DNA of 64,000 nucleotides from Bacteroidota bacterium (GCA_021324735.1 JAJPIO010000004.1:124001-188000); one strand, 5' to 3'; positions 37,336-46,098 are shown, numbered from the stretch's first letter. Program-made: numbers and translations. The notes: generated from the letters alone by a model not told the origin.

Positions 37336-38142
37336 TCAGCGACCAGAAGTTACAATAACTGGTTTTTGAATACCACCAACACTAAGGAAATAGACCCCAT
37401 AGGGTAGTCGTGAGACATCAAACTTATAGAGTCCATCCTTCACAGTAATAACCCTAAGCTCTAAAGCATGACCCAGGAGATCGTAAAGCTTTGGATCGGC
37501 TAAGAGAGTACTATTTTCAGGTGCTTCAATTTGAGATATTGAAACAAACACCTCGCGATCTGCGGGCTGTGGGAATATCGATAAAACATCAGATGTAATT
37601 GTTTCTTTAACTCCATTATGACCAGCCGGAAGCGTTGGGAATGGATCTCTCCACGTCACTTTGGGAATTTGTGTTACAAACCCCATAGCAAGACCTGCCC
37701 ATGTGTATGATAGAAATCGAATCTTGAAATAGACGCTCGGGCTACCTGTCGTGTCATTCGGTGTTATCTTGCGCAGAACAAATGGACCTACGCTATCATA
37801 GAGCGCCTTGAAACCAGCGCGAACGTCAGCCAACGTTGTATCAATTGCAGTCCACGGCACTTCCAGAATCGTATCCGCAGGTGCCAGTGGTACATGAATC
37901 ATTCCTGTCCGATAAAAGCCGATCTGAATAAGCTTTAGCCATGCATTATTGTTAACGTCCTGAGGTGATTTGATGTGACAGGTATCAATCATCATCGAAT
38001 CTCGGTTATAGAGCGCATTGTTGGTGGAATCTGAGAAGTAAAGGCGAAGACATGTAGTGTCAAGTTGTGGCGTTTGACACACACACACACGAGTATAGAA
38101 GCACAAAAGCGCGACTAACAGAACAATATACTTCATTTGCAC
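37336..38142 (-). CDS. Stand-alone subtilase N-module with T9SS sorting domain
   Basis: The product has 268 residues. The signal peptide (1-22) ends at CVCQ and is encoded over a (GT)7 tract. Residues about 31-172 match the N-terminal module of the adjacent subtilase; the shared segment from IQIGFYRTGM to PKVTWR differs at only one residue (Ala for Thr). There is no protease domain. After a short linker comes a T9SS sorting domain (SIFPQPADREVFV, YDLLGHALEL, LPYGVYFLSV). It precedes the subtilase by 22 bp and is likely co-transcribed. By analogy with S8 pro-domains it could be an inhibitor or chaperone of the protease, but this is inference. Confidence 0.85.
   Translation of the reverse strand: MQMKYIVLLVALLCFYTRVCVCQTPQLDTTCLRLYFSDSTNNALYNRDSMMIDTCHIKSPQDVNNNAWLKLIQIGFYRTGMIHVPLAPADTILEVPWTAIDTTLADVRAGFKALYDSVGPFVLRKITPNDTTGSPSVYFKIRFLSYTWAGLAMGFVTQIPKVTWRDPFPTLPAGHNGVKETITSDVLSIFPQPADREVFVSISQIEAPENSTLLADPKLYDLLGHALELRVITVKDGLYKFDVSRLPYGVYFLSVGGIQKPVIVTSGR
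37646..37930. repeat. 285-bp direct repeat, copy B (in stand-alone module gene)
   Basis: This is the partner of copy A at 36832-37116, about 97% identical over the full length with 9 substitutions and no indel. The high silent-site identity points to recent duplication or gene conversion. Confidence 0.9.
38077..38090. repeat. Dinucleotide tract (AC)7 inside coding sequence
   Basis: Seven AC units on the plus strand lie inside the signal-peptide codons of the 268-residue protein (minus-strand reading Arg-Val-Cys-Val-Cys-Gln). A change by one unit would shift the frame at the very start of the gene. Confidence 0.85.
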
Positions 38143-38533
38143 AACTTCTTTAGACTAGCACTTATCGTATATAAGAACCCGCAGACCCCCTGAAGGTTAC
38201 ACAAAATCTTCGTAAAGTTATGAACAACTTTCTCACAACTTGGAAATCTGTTCAAATTGGACGATGGTCACTTATAAATACCTCTGAGTTGGAATCCATG
38301 TTACTTCCTGGGTTGGTAACGTATCTCCAATATCTCGTTGCGAGCAAATTATATATTTCCGGAATGCCATTCTCAATTCTCTCTAATAATTCCTGAACTT
38401 TCGGGAACTCCGTTTTATTCATGAAATTACAACGCAAAACAAAAACAAATTTTTTCGGCATGCACGTAAGAGAAGAAGCGAGAAATGGCGTGTTACTCGT
38501 CCTCGGCGCTCGTTACTGCGTAAATTTGCAGGA
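38143..38533. other. Intergenic region with a weak possible small gene
   Basis: These 390 bp lie between the divergent module gene and the acyl-CoA carboxylase gene. A minus-strand frame at 38252-38422 (56 codons from MNKTEFPKVQ; 69 from 38461) has plausible composition with helix-like EFPKVQELLERIENGIPEIY. It has no recognised family and no good ribosome site. The rest, AT-rich near 38200-38250, probably holds promoters. Confidence 0.35.
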
Positions 38534-40192
38534 ATGAAACGAATCGGCACCCCGCTAGACCCCAACTCTCTTCCCTACCAGTCCGCCCTCGATGCCAGCC
38601 AGAGCTCTCTGCGCAAGCTCGCGGCGCTCGCCGAAGAAACCAAGCTCGGCGGCGGCAAGAAGAATATCGAAAAACAGCACGAAAAAGGTAAGCTTACCGC
38701 CCGCGAGCGGATCGAGAAGCTGATCGATCCGGGCTCGGAGTTCGTCGAAGTCGGGCTTTTCGCGGCTCACGGGATGTACGAGGAAGAAGGCGGAGCCGTC
38801 AGTGCCGGAGTCGTGGTCGGCATTGGCCGGGTTAGCGGCCGCCTGACGGTGATCGTCGCCAACGACGCCACGGTCAAGGCCGGCGCCTGGTTTCCGATGA
38901 CCGCGAAGAAGAACCTTCGCGCCCAGGAGATCTCGATCGAGAATCACCTGCCGATCATTTATCTGGTCGATAGCGCCGGAGTTTATCTGCCAATGCAGGA
39001 CAAGATCTTCCCCGACAAAGAGCATTTCGGAAGGATATTTCGCAATAATGCAGTGATGTCGTCGAAAGGCATCGTACAGCTTGCAGCGATCATGGGACCG
39101 TGTGTTGCCGGCGGCGCGTATCTTCCGATCATGTCCGATGAAGCGTTGATCGTTGAAAAGACGGGACACGTCTTTTTGGCAGGAAGCGCGCTCGTCGAAG
39201 CAGCGATCGGCGAGAAGACGGATAACGAGGCGTTAGGCGGTGCGAGAGTTCACTCGGAAATTTCGGGTGTCACCGATTATAAGATGCCGAATGATGATGC
39301 CTGCCTTGCGGAGCTTCGCAGCATCATGAGCAAGTTGGGTCGCGGTACCCACGATCACTTCGATCGCATCGAGCCCGCCCAACCGCTCTATCCTGCCGAC
39401 GATCTTTTGAGCGTCGTCCCGCAGGACCGCACGAAACCGTACGATATGTACGAGGTCATCGCACGGCTCGTCGATGGCTCGGAGATCGATGAATATAAAG
39501 CAGATTATGGTAAGACGATCATCACGGCCTATGCGAGGATCGATGGATGGTCGGTCGGGATCGTTGCAAATCAGCGGGCGGTCGTGAAGAATGCGAAAGG
39601 CGAGATGCAATTCGGCGGCGTGATCTATTCCGATAGCGCGGATAAAGCTGCTCGCTTTATTATGAACTGCAATCAGAAGCATATCCCGCTCGTCTTTTTG
39701 CAGGACGTGACCGGCTTTATGGTCGGTAGTCGAAGCGAGCATGGTGGTATCATCAAAGACGGTGCAAAGATGGTCAGCGCCGTTTCGAACTCGGTGGTGC
39801 CGAAGTTTACGTTTATTGTCGGCAACTCGAATGGCGCAGGCAACTATGCGATGTGTGGGAAGGCATACGATCCTCGGCTCATCTATTCGTGGCCGACGTC
39901 GCAGATATCGGTAATGGGTGGAGCGCAGGCATCGAAGACGCTGCTATCGATCAAGTTAGCGAGCATGAAGAAGACCGGCGGATCGATCTCGGACGAAGAT
40001 CAGAAGAAGATGCTCGCCGAAATTCAGAAGCGATACGATGACCAGACCGGCCCTCTCTATGCAGCGTCGAGATTGTGGGTCGATGGCATCATCGATCCGC
40101 GTGAGACGAGAACGATCGTGTCGACCGGCATCGCCATGGCGGATCACGTGCCGGAGATATCGAAGTTCAATGTCGGAGTGATCCAGACCTAA
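38534..40192 (+). CDS. Acyl-CoA carboxylase carboxyltransferase (beta) subunit, methylcrotonyl-CoA type
   Basis: The product has 552 residues, the usual length. The N-terminal half shows KGKLTARERIEKLIDPGS, VDSAGVYLPMQDKIFPDKEH, GRIFRNNAVMSSKG and IMGPCVAGGAYLPIMSDEAL, the oxyanion-loop region of crotonase-fold carboxyltransferases. The C-terminal half has FLQDVTGFMVGSRSEHGGII. The wording matches methylcrotonyl-CoA/acyl-CoA carboxylases rather than propionyl-CoA ones. It transfers carboxyl from biotin to acyl-CoA, as in leucine or branched-chain breakdown. The biotin-carrying alpha subunit is not in the window. The thiolase and acyl-CoA dehydrogenase nearby suit the same type of metabolism. 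Confidence 0.9.
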   Translation: MKRIGTPLDPNSLPYQSALDASQSSLRKLAALAEETKLGGGKKNIEKQHEKGKLTARERIEKLIDPGSEFVEVGLFAAHGMYEEEGGAVSAGVVVGIGRVSGRLTVIVANDATVKAGAWFPMTAKKNLRAQEISIENHLPIIYLVDSAGVYLPMQDKIFPDKEHFGRIFRNNAVMSSKGIVQLAAIMGPCVAGGAYLPIMSDEALIVEKTGHVFLAGSALVEAAIGEKTDNEALGGARVHSEISGVTDYKMPNDDACLAELRSIMSKLGRGTHDHFDRIEPAQPLYPADDLLSVVPQDRTKPYDMYEVIARLVDGSEIDEYKADYGKTIITAYARIDGWSVGIVANQRAVVKNAKGEMQFGGVIYSDSADKAARFIMNCNQKHIPLVFLQDVTGFMVGSRSEHGGIIKDGAKMVSAVSNSVVPKFTFIVGNSNGAGNYAMCGKAYDPRLIYSWPTSQISVMGGAQASKTLLSIKLASMKKTGGSISDEDQKKMLAEIQKRYDDQTGPLYAASRLWVDGIIDPRETRTIVSTGIAMADHVPEISKFNVGVIQT

Positions 40193-40195
40193 GTA

Positions 40196-40609
40196 TCACT
40201 TTTTGATCTTCGAGACATACTCGAGGGCAGCTTCCGCAAAGCCGCTCCATTTACTGGCGCTTGCCTCGGGCACCTGCACCCATTCCTTCATCGGGCGTCT
40301 ACCGGCTGGATCGAAGAGCTTTGCGCCCGCGAGCGATATAGCCTTCTTATGGTCCTCGCCGGTGAGCTTAAAGACCATGGCATCCTGGTACAGTCCTGCA
40401 AATGCTTTTCCATTGATCTTCAGGGCCGGCATTCCGAACATGGCGCTCATCTGCACATCGTTATTGCTGGCGAGTTTTTGAGCGATCTCCTCATACGCTG
40501 CAGTCGCCGTAAGGCCCGAAGTCTTGCTTGTGCTTTTGGATGCCTTCGTTGATTTAACCTTGGACGCCTTCGTTGATTTAACCTTGGATGCCTTCGCTGA
40601 TTTAACCAT
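40196..40609 (-). CDS. TfoX N-terminal-domain-like protein with Lys/Ser repeat tail
   Basis: A start at 40609 (MVKSAKASK) gives 137 residues; 40654 would add 15. Residues 1-30 are an 8-residue repeat (KVKSTKAS) encoded by 2.9 copies of a 24-bp unit. The rest contains MSAMFGMPALKINGKAFAGL, LTGEDHKKAISLAGAKLFDP and RPMKEWVQVP. This is the pattern of the small TfoX-N / YjbR-like domain. Function is unknown; the basic tail suggests contact with nucleic acid (inference). It converges on the carboxylase gene with 3 bp between the stop codons. Confidence 0.7.
   Translation of the reverse strand: MVKSAKASKVKSTKASKVKSTKASKSTSKTSGLTATAAYEEIAQKLASNNDVQMSAMFGMPALKINGKAFAGLYQDAMVFKLTGEDHKKAISLAGAKLFDPAGRRPMKEWVQVPEASASKWSGFAEAALEYVSKIKK
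40538..40607. repeat. 24-bp tandem repeat, 2.9 copies
   Basis: Units at 40538-40561, 40562-40585 and 40586-40607 share GGAYGCCTTCGYTGATTTAA, with two variable positions. The length is a multiple of three, so copy changes would only alter the Lys/Ser tail of the TfoX-N-like protein. Confidence 0.85.
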
Positions 40610-40798
40610 CAAAGAGAATTCTATCATTAAGGGAAATATTCTCCCACTAAACATTCCTCATCGGTAAGAATTCTTACGAGATTTGGCCCTAAAAATAGCC
40701 TATCTTTGCTATTTCAACAAAAAATCATCGATGGCATGGAACTGGTCTTATTGAGACTGAGTCTTAGTAAGTGATTCTTCAACACCAGTTCTTTATTC

Positions 40799-42064
40799 GT
40801 GCAGAATACTAACAACACTACATCGGAATCTCGCAGGTTAGGCCGTTTAGGCCTCTGGCTCGCCGTACTCGGCCCTGGTCTTATGGTCATGCTGGCCGAT
40901 ACCGACGCGGGCAGCATCATTACGGCTGCTCAATCAGGCGCGCAGTGGGGCTATACAATGATCCTTCCCCAACTGCTGCTCATTCCTATTCTCTATGTAG
41001 TCCAGGAGATCACCGTCCGGCTGGGACTGGTAACCGGTAAAGGCCATGGCGAGCTCATTCGAGAGCACTTTGGTATGGGATGGGCCATGCTTTCGGTCAT
41101 CACACTTTTTATTGCTTGTGTTGGAGCGCTCGTAACGGAGTTCGCTGGTATCGCCGGTGTTGCTGAGATGTTTCATATACCACTCTGGGTGAGCGTCCCT
41201 ACTGTTACAGGATTACTGGTCGCCGTAGGGCTCAGCGGGAGCTATAAGCGCGTCGAGAAGATCGGACTCGCCGTTGGCCTCCTCGAATTACTCTTCATCG
41301 TTGCCGCACTTATGGCAAAGCCGGACCTGTCGCAAATGGCGCATGGTATGGCTCGCATGCCATTCGGCGAAGGCAATTATCTCTTCCTGCTTGCTGCCAA
41401 TGTCGGTGCCGTCATTATGCCGTGGATGGTCTTTTATCAACAAGGCGCCGTCATCGATAAACGTCTTGGCAGTCGAGATATGAAGCTCACGCGGTGGGAT
41501 ACGAAGATCGGTGCAGTAGTGACACAGCTAATTATGATCGCTGTTGTAATTGCAACGGCAGTCGGTATACATACGACACAGCCAAGTGCTACACTCAATG
41601 ATGTGCAAGACGTCTCACGTGCACTCACACCGACGCTCGGCGCGACGACCGGTGTTATTCTCTTCGGACTTGGAATGGCCGGTGCCGGATTCCTCGCTGC
41701 GATCGTCGTTTCATTGGCCGGTGCGTGGGGATTAAGTGAAGCACTCGGATTTAAGCACAGCCTGAACCTTCCGTTCAAGAAAGCAAAAGGATTTTACAGC
41801 GCGTACACTCTTGCTCATCTGGGCGGAGCTGCGATCGTTCTTGCCGGCATTCCACTCGTAAGCTTGATGGTAAATGTGGAGGTGATGAATGCCGTATTGC
41901 TGCCGATAGTCCTTGGCTTCCTGATTCTCCTGGAGCGCAAAGCTCTTCCAAAAGAATATCGCATGACTGGCACTCGCAAACACATTGCGTGGTCCCTTAC
42001 GGGTATTGTTATTCTCTTTGGCCTCTACACTGCCGGCTCAACGCTAATGGGTGCGTTGCAGTAA
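40799..42064 (+). CDS. NRAMP-family divalent metal transporter, divergent binding motifs
   Basis: The product has 421 residues and begins with GTG. About eleven hydrophobic helices are present. Helix 1 has ADTDAGSIITAAQSGAQWGY, where classical NRAMPs have DPGN; here it is Asp36-Ala-Gly-Ser. Helix 6 has VGAVIMPWMVFYQQ, so Met207-Pro is kept but the next His is Trp. The protein is clearly in the NRAMP superfamily. The altered site leaves Mn, Fe and Mg all possible, the last because NRAMP-related Mg transporters are known to have changed sites. No regulator or riboswitch was seen upstream. Confidence 0.85.
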   Translation: MQNTNNTTSESRRLGRLGLWLAVLGPGLMVMLADTDAGSIITAAQSGAQWGYTMILPQLLLIPILYVVQEITVRLGLVTGKGHGELIREHFGMGWAMLSVITLFIACVGALVTEFAGIAGVAEMFHIPLWVSVPTVTGLLVAVGLSGSYKRVEKIGLAVGLLELLFIVAALMAKPDLSQMAHGMARMPFGEGNYLFLLAANVGAVIMPWMVFYQQGAVIDKRLGSRDMKLTRWDTKIGAVVTQLIMIAVVIATAVGIHTTQPSATLNDVQDVSRALTPTLGATTGVILFGLGMAGAGFLAAIVVSLAGAWGLSEALGFKHSLNLPFKKAKGFYSAYTLAHLGGAAIVLAGIPLVSLMVNVEVMNAVLLPIVLGFLILLERKALPKEYRMTGTRKHIAWSLTGIVILFGLYTAGSTLMGALQ

Positions 42065-42109
42065 TTTATGATCTGTAAGCCAGGACGGCAGGATCGGCGC
42101 GATAGTATA

Positions 42110-42140
42110 AAGCCCTCTCAGAACGAGAGGGCTTCTTTAT
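42110..42140. terminator. Terminator, probably bidirectional
   Basis: AGCCCTCTC (42111-42119) pairs with GAGAGGGCT (42125-42133) with loop AGAAC, then TCTTTAT on the plus strand and TTTATACT on the minus. It serves the NRAMP gene (plus) and probably the small membrane protein (minus). Confidence 0.8.
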
Positions 42141-42553
42141 TGCGGGTTGGATGGTGGCGCAAATCGGCTCTTAAAATCCTCTTTCCACTTTTCTTTATTG
42201 GCCCGCCATTCTTCCTTTGCCTGGCGACGCTCTTCCGGTGTCATTTGTTTCCAACGGTGCCACCATTCATGGCCTTCTTCTCCGCACATATAATGCTCTC
42301 TTACATAAGGCTCGTGCATCGCTTGTTTCAAACTCCATCCTCGTTTGCGCCAGGTCCATGGTGGTCCCCATTTTTTGAGGTGCCATAGAAAGGGGCGCGG
42401 GGCTCGAAACCCCGCAAGTAACCGTGTAAGAACAAGCAGTCCCACCGCCTGTAAATAGGTGAGCTCGGGTCCGTGAAAGAGATCTGGAATGAGGGCATTC
42501 CAGAGTAACTTCACAAAAAAGCCGAGCACGAACGCCGCGACTACGAAAAACAT
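42137..42553 (-). CDS. Small membrane protein with charged helical tail
   Basis: The product has 138 residues. Two hydrophobic segments (FFVVAAFVLGFFVKLLWNAL and LQAVGLLVLTRLLAG) are followed by a Trp/Arg-rich stretch (HLKKWGPPWTWRKRGW). A highly charged helix (MTPEERRQAKEEWRANKEKW) comes next. It is the gene after an ECF sigma factor, 71 bp away on the same strand. I do not recognise a named family, but small membrane proteins beside ECF genes often modulate them. There is no anti-sigma zinc motif (HxxxCxxC). Confidence 0.65.
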   Translation of the reverse strand: MFFVVAAFVLGFFVKLLWNALIPDLFHGPELTYLQAVGLLVLTRLLAGFRAPRPFLWHLKKWGPPWTWRKRGWSLKQAMHEPYVREHYMCGEEGHEWWHRWKQMTPEERRQAKEEWRANKEKWKEDFKSRFAPPSNPQ

Positions 42554-42624
42554 ATACTACCTCGCTATCTTAATGCTGGATATTGCGCTATGCGCTGATC
42601 GTTCAGGACATGACCGAATACGTC

Positions 42625-43155
42625 CTATTCTTCATACAAAAATTGCAACCGTTTCCTAAGAGCGAGCACTGCATATCGCTTGCGCGCGAGCAATGTGTTG
42701 AGGTTCTCGCCGGTACGGTCCTGGATATCCTTGAATGACATGCCTTCCAGTTCGTGCATAATGAAGACGTCGCGCTGCTTATCGGGGAGGTCAGCTAAGG
42801 CATCCATAAATGCTTCCCAGATCTCGGCTTGTTCGAGGGTTGCTTCACCGTCGAATCTCGTACCAACAACCGAACGAGTGTGGTCATCGGTCAGACGTTC
42901 GGGCTTACGGCGACGGTACCAATCGATCACTCGATTTCGAGCAGCATGGTACAGCCAGGCACCCACATCCTCGATCGCCTCGGAAGCATCCACCGCCCGG
43001 ACAAGCTGAAACAGCGTGTCCTGCACGATATCCTCCGCCAGATCGATATCCCGTACCTTGGAACGGACGAATTTGAGAATAGTCTCACGCCCCTCCTCGA
43101 GGAGCCTCGCCCCCCGGGCATTGGTCAGATCGTTCACGGTCAGTGCTGCGCTCAT
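42625..43155 (-). CDS. ECF-type RNA polymerase sigma factor
   Basis: The start at 43155 (MSAALTVNDL) gives 176 residues; 43179 is possible. Region 2 has DIDLAEDIVQDTLFQLVRAV and AWLYHAARNRVIDWYRRRKP, the core-binding and -10 recognition parts. Region 4 has LPDKQRDVFIMHELEGMSFK and the helix-turn-helix TGENLNTLLARKRYAVLALR. A standard ECF protein of the SigE-like type. It is transcribed divergently from the M16 peptidase pair and followed by a small membrane protein that may belong to its circuit. Confidence 0.93.
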   Translation of the reverse strand: MSAALTVNDLTNARGARLLEEGRETILKFVRSKVRDIDLAEDIVQDTLFQLVRAVDASEAIEDVGAWLYHAARNRVIDWYRRRKPERLTDDHTRSVVGTRFDGEATLEQAEIWEAFMDALADLPDKQRDVFIMHELEGMSFKDIQDRTGENLNTLLARKRYAVLALRKRLQFLYEE

Positions 43156-43343
43156 AGGATTCTGGGATTTAAGACGCATGAAGGCGATAATTATTGTTGC
43201 ACCGGTTCCGAACGAGCCCTTCTACGGTCATTACAGGCCCCAGGTTGCATTCATTCCCAACCAAATATACCCAGCTTGGAACGCGAATGAAAATCCTCCG
43301 TAGACCGTTTCAAATCCGCTTTTTCCCTAACTCAACATTTACT

Positions 43344-44738
43344 ATGCATAAATGCCTTTGCTGGCTTTGCATTTTAAGCGCAATTTTGGCTGTAGGTCTC
43401 ATCACAGCCGGAAGTGCCAGTGCACAGCCTGCCCCGTATAAATCCAAAACGCTTGCGAATGGCCTCGACGTCATCGTCGTCGAGAACCATATGGTACCGC
43501 TCGCAACGGTCGAACTCGTTGCAAAGAATGGTGGCTTTACCGAACCACCAGAGTACAGCGGCCTCTCGCACCTCTATGAGCACATGTTCTTTAAGGCGAA
43601 CGAGAAGTATCCCTCTCAGGAGAAATTTCTCCATGGTCTCGAAGACCTTGGTGGCTCGCTTGGCGTCAGCAATGCCGCTACGCACCAGGAGCATGTCAAT
43701 TACTTTATCGTGATCCCGAAGAAGAATTTGGCGGGTGGGTTGGACTTCATGTCCGCCGCGATCCGCACCCCGCTCTTCGACACTGCGGAGCTTCGCAAGG
43801 AGCGCTACGTTGTGCTCGGCGAGTTCGATCGCAACGAAGCAGAGCCAACATTCAAACTTCGCTATGCGATGGATAGCGCCGTATGGTCACCTGAATTGTT
43901 TAGCCGTAAGGAGCAACTCGGTCTTCGTCCAACGATTCTCTCCGCGACACCAGAAATGATGCACACGATCCAGCATCGTTTCTATGTGCCGAACAACATG
44001 GCACTTATCGTTGCTGGCGATGTCGACCCGAACCAAGTGTTCGCAGAGGCGGAGAAGTACTTTGGACCAGCGATATGGCCCAAAGGACCCGCTCCATTTC
44101 CGACCTATAATCCTCCGCCATTCCCGCCGATCAAGAAACAGTTGGTCGTACGCGAAGCACCAAACCTTCCGTATACCTATATCGACTTTGAATGGCACGG
44201 ACCGAGCCTCGGCAAAGATAATGCGGACACCTATGCGGCAGACGTCTTCAGCACGATCGTGAATGAGCCGAACAGCCGATTCCAAAAGGACCTGGTCGAT
44301 AAGCGACTTGCCTACCAAGTACAAACCTCATACTACTCAGAAAAGAATGTGGGGCCGATCTCGATCGATGCATACGTGCCGATCCCTGCCACAAAGAAGG
44401 CTGTAAAAGCGATACAGAATGAGATCAGCCATTGGACCGATCCAGATTATTTCACTGACGAAGAACTCAATACTGCAAAGCGCATTCTCGAGGGCGATCG
44501 TATTTACGAGACAGAATCGGCTACCTCGTTTGCGACCAACTCGTTACCCTTATGGTGGGCTTCCGCCGGTCTCGATTACTTCAATCATTATCTCGATAAT
44601 GTGAAGAAAGTAACTCGTGCCGATATCCAACGCTACCTCAATAAATGGATCGTGGGCAAAAATTACGTTCTTGGCGTCACAACGAATCAGACCGCACTCG
44701 ATAAACTTCAACTCAAAGCGGAGGACTTGATCCAATGA
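43344..44738 (+). CDS. M16 zinc peptidase, catalytic subunit
   Basis: The start at 43344 (MHKCLCWL) puts a signal peptide (ending ASAQ) at the N-terminus; 464 residues follow. The inverted zinc motif HxxEH is HLYEH within SGLSHLYEHMFFKANEKYPS. A downstream Glu in the helix about 75 residues later completes the site in this family. The C-terminal M16 domain (NEPNSRFQKDLVDKRLAY) follows. It acts in the periplasm or outer envelope. The next gene overlaps by 4 bases (ATGA) and codes a partner without the zinc motif, as in mitochondrial-processing-peptidase-like heterodimers. Confidence 0.93.
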   Translation: MHKCLCWLCILSAILAVGLITAGSASAQPAPYKSKTLANGLDVIVVENHMVPLATVELVAKNGGFTEPPEYSGLSHLYEHMFFKANEKYPSQEKFLHGLEDLGGSLGVSNAATHQEHVNYFIVIPKKNLAGGLDFMSAAIRTPLFDTAELRKERYVVLGEFDRNEAEPTFKLRYAMDSAVWSPELFSRKEQLGLRPTILSATPEMMHTIQHRFYVPNNMALIVAGDVDPNQVFAEAEKYFGPAIWPKGPAPFPTYNPPPFPPIKKQLVVREAPNLPYTYIDFEWHGPSLGKDNADTYAADVFSTIVNEPNSRFQKDLVDKRLAYQVQTSYYSEKNVGPISIDAYVPIPATKKAVKAIQNEISHWTDPDYFTDEELNTAKRILEGDRIYETESATSFATNSLPLWWASAGLDYFNHYLDNVKKVTRADIQRYLNKWIVGKNYVLGVTTNQTALDKLQLKAEDLIQ

Positions 44739-46039
44739 AGAAATTAATTCTACTCCTTACCCTCGCGCTTGTTGGAGCTGGTGCCGCTCAAGCGCAAATC
44801 CCGAATGACGTAGAGGACTTTACCAGCCACGGTATTCACGTAATCCTTCGCTCGACAAAAGCGAATCAGGTAGTGAGCGCCATTCTTGGTTTCGAAGGCG
44901 GTTTAGCGTATGGCGAGACCGATAATGCTTCGGTAGCCGGTGGCACCGCTGGACTTATCGCAGAGAGCGGCAGCGATCGATATCCCAAAGAAGCTTACCG
45001 CGATTCACTCGCAACGCTTTCCACTTCGATCGCCGGCACAGGTAACATCTATCATATGACATTCACGCTTCGGACGATTCGTCCGAATTGGAATTCGGCC
45101 TGGGCTATTTTCAGCGACCTCCTTACACATCCGCATTACGATACACTCGAAGCCGAAAAATTACGTGAACAGTCGATCAAAGCGATCGAAGGCCGTCAGT
45201 CGGATCCCGAGAGTTACTCAGCGTTCCTCGCTGATAGTATCTGGAAGGGTTCTTCAAGGCTCAATCGTGTGCCGACCGTCGAAGAGGTCGAGAAGCTATC
45301 CGTTCCGGACTTACAGAATTACCGTAACGCTCAATTCCAGCGTTCACGTGCAGTGCTGGTTGTAGTCGGAAATGTTTCGAAGCAGGACCTCGAAGCAAAA
45401 TTAGCCTCACTCGAATCACTTCCGCAAGGTAACTTCGGTTGGCCAAAAGTCGAGCATATTACGCCGGTAACGGATCAGTTTCTGTTCATCCCGAAGCCAG
45501 CCGATTTTCCGACGACGTACGTCAATATGCGTGCACCGTCGGCCAGCGTGCAGGATGAGGATTGGTGGGCCGAGCGTATTTTGTTCGAGGAAATGGATAA
45601 GCGCCTCTTCGACGAAGTTCGTACGAAGCGCAATCTTGCGTACGCTCCGGCCATTTACCCGACCGGCAATTACAGCAACTTCGCGGTCGATATTTCGCTC
45701 CAGTCCGTGCTTCCGGATTCTGCATCGAAGGTCGTCTTCAATGAGTTGCGCAAGATACAGAGCACTCCGATTCCGGAGGATCAGCTTCGTCGCGATAAAG
45801 AAGGGCGTATCACGACCTATTACTATGTCGTGCAGGAAAATCTTCGTCAGGCTCAGGCACTCTATACCGATCAGGTGGAAGCCGGCGATTGGCGTCTCTT
45901 TTTCCGAATCGTACCCGAGACAGAAAAAGTCACTTCGGCACAGGTCCAGAATGTTGCCAATAAATATTTGCATCATTTAGGCTTTGTGCTAATGGGACCC
46001 GAAGGCAAAGTGACCAGGGATGTATATCACTTTGAATGA
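44735..46039 (+). CDS. M16 peptidase-like non-catalytic partner
   Basis: The product has 434 residues with a signal peptide (1-21, ending AAQA). The fold is M16 (GHVxL-type start VILRSTKANQVVSAILGFEG, and SVAGGTAGLIAESGSD where the zinc motif should be). The HxxEH residues are missing. The C-terminal substrate-binding pair is kept (RNLAYAPAIYP, Arg and Tyr). It most likely pairs with the catalytic subunit encoded just upstream. Start and stop codons overlap (ATGA), which indicates coupled translation and equal amounts. Confidence 0.92.
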   Translation: MKKLILLLTLALVGAGAAQAQIPNDVEDFTSHGIHVILRSTKANQVVSAILGFEGGLAYGETDNASVAGGTAGLIAESGSDRYPKEAYRDSLATLSTSIAGTGNIYHMTFTLRTIRPNWNSAWAIFSDLLTHPHYDTLEAEKLREQSIKAIEGRQSDPESYSAFLADSIWKGSSRLNRVPTVEEVEKLSVPDLQNYRNAQFQRSRAVLVVVGNVSKQDLEAKLASLESLPQGNFGWPKVEHITPVTDQFLFIPKPADFPTTYVNMRAPSASVQDEDWWAERILFEEMDKRLFDEVRTKRNLAYAPAIYPTGNYSNFAVDISLQSVLPDSASKVVFNELRKIQSTPIPEDQLRRDKEGRITTYYYVVQENLRQAQALYTDQVEAGDWRLFFRIVPETEKVTSAQVQNVANKYLHHLGFVLMGPEGKVTRDVYHFE

Positions 46040-46068
46040 TCTTGTTTGAACGAGATTTCAAATTTCAA

Positions 46069-46098
46069 GGCCTGATTCTTTGAATCAGGCCTTTTTCT
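46069..46098 (+). terminator. Rho-independent terminator of the M16 pair
   Basis: GGCCTGATTC (46069-46078), loop TTT, GAATCAGGCC (46082-46091), then TTTTTCTTTTTC. A perfect 10-bp stem with strong T-tract. Confidence 0.93.
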
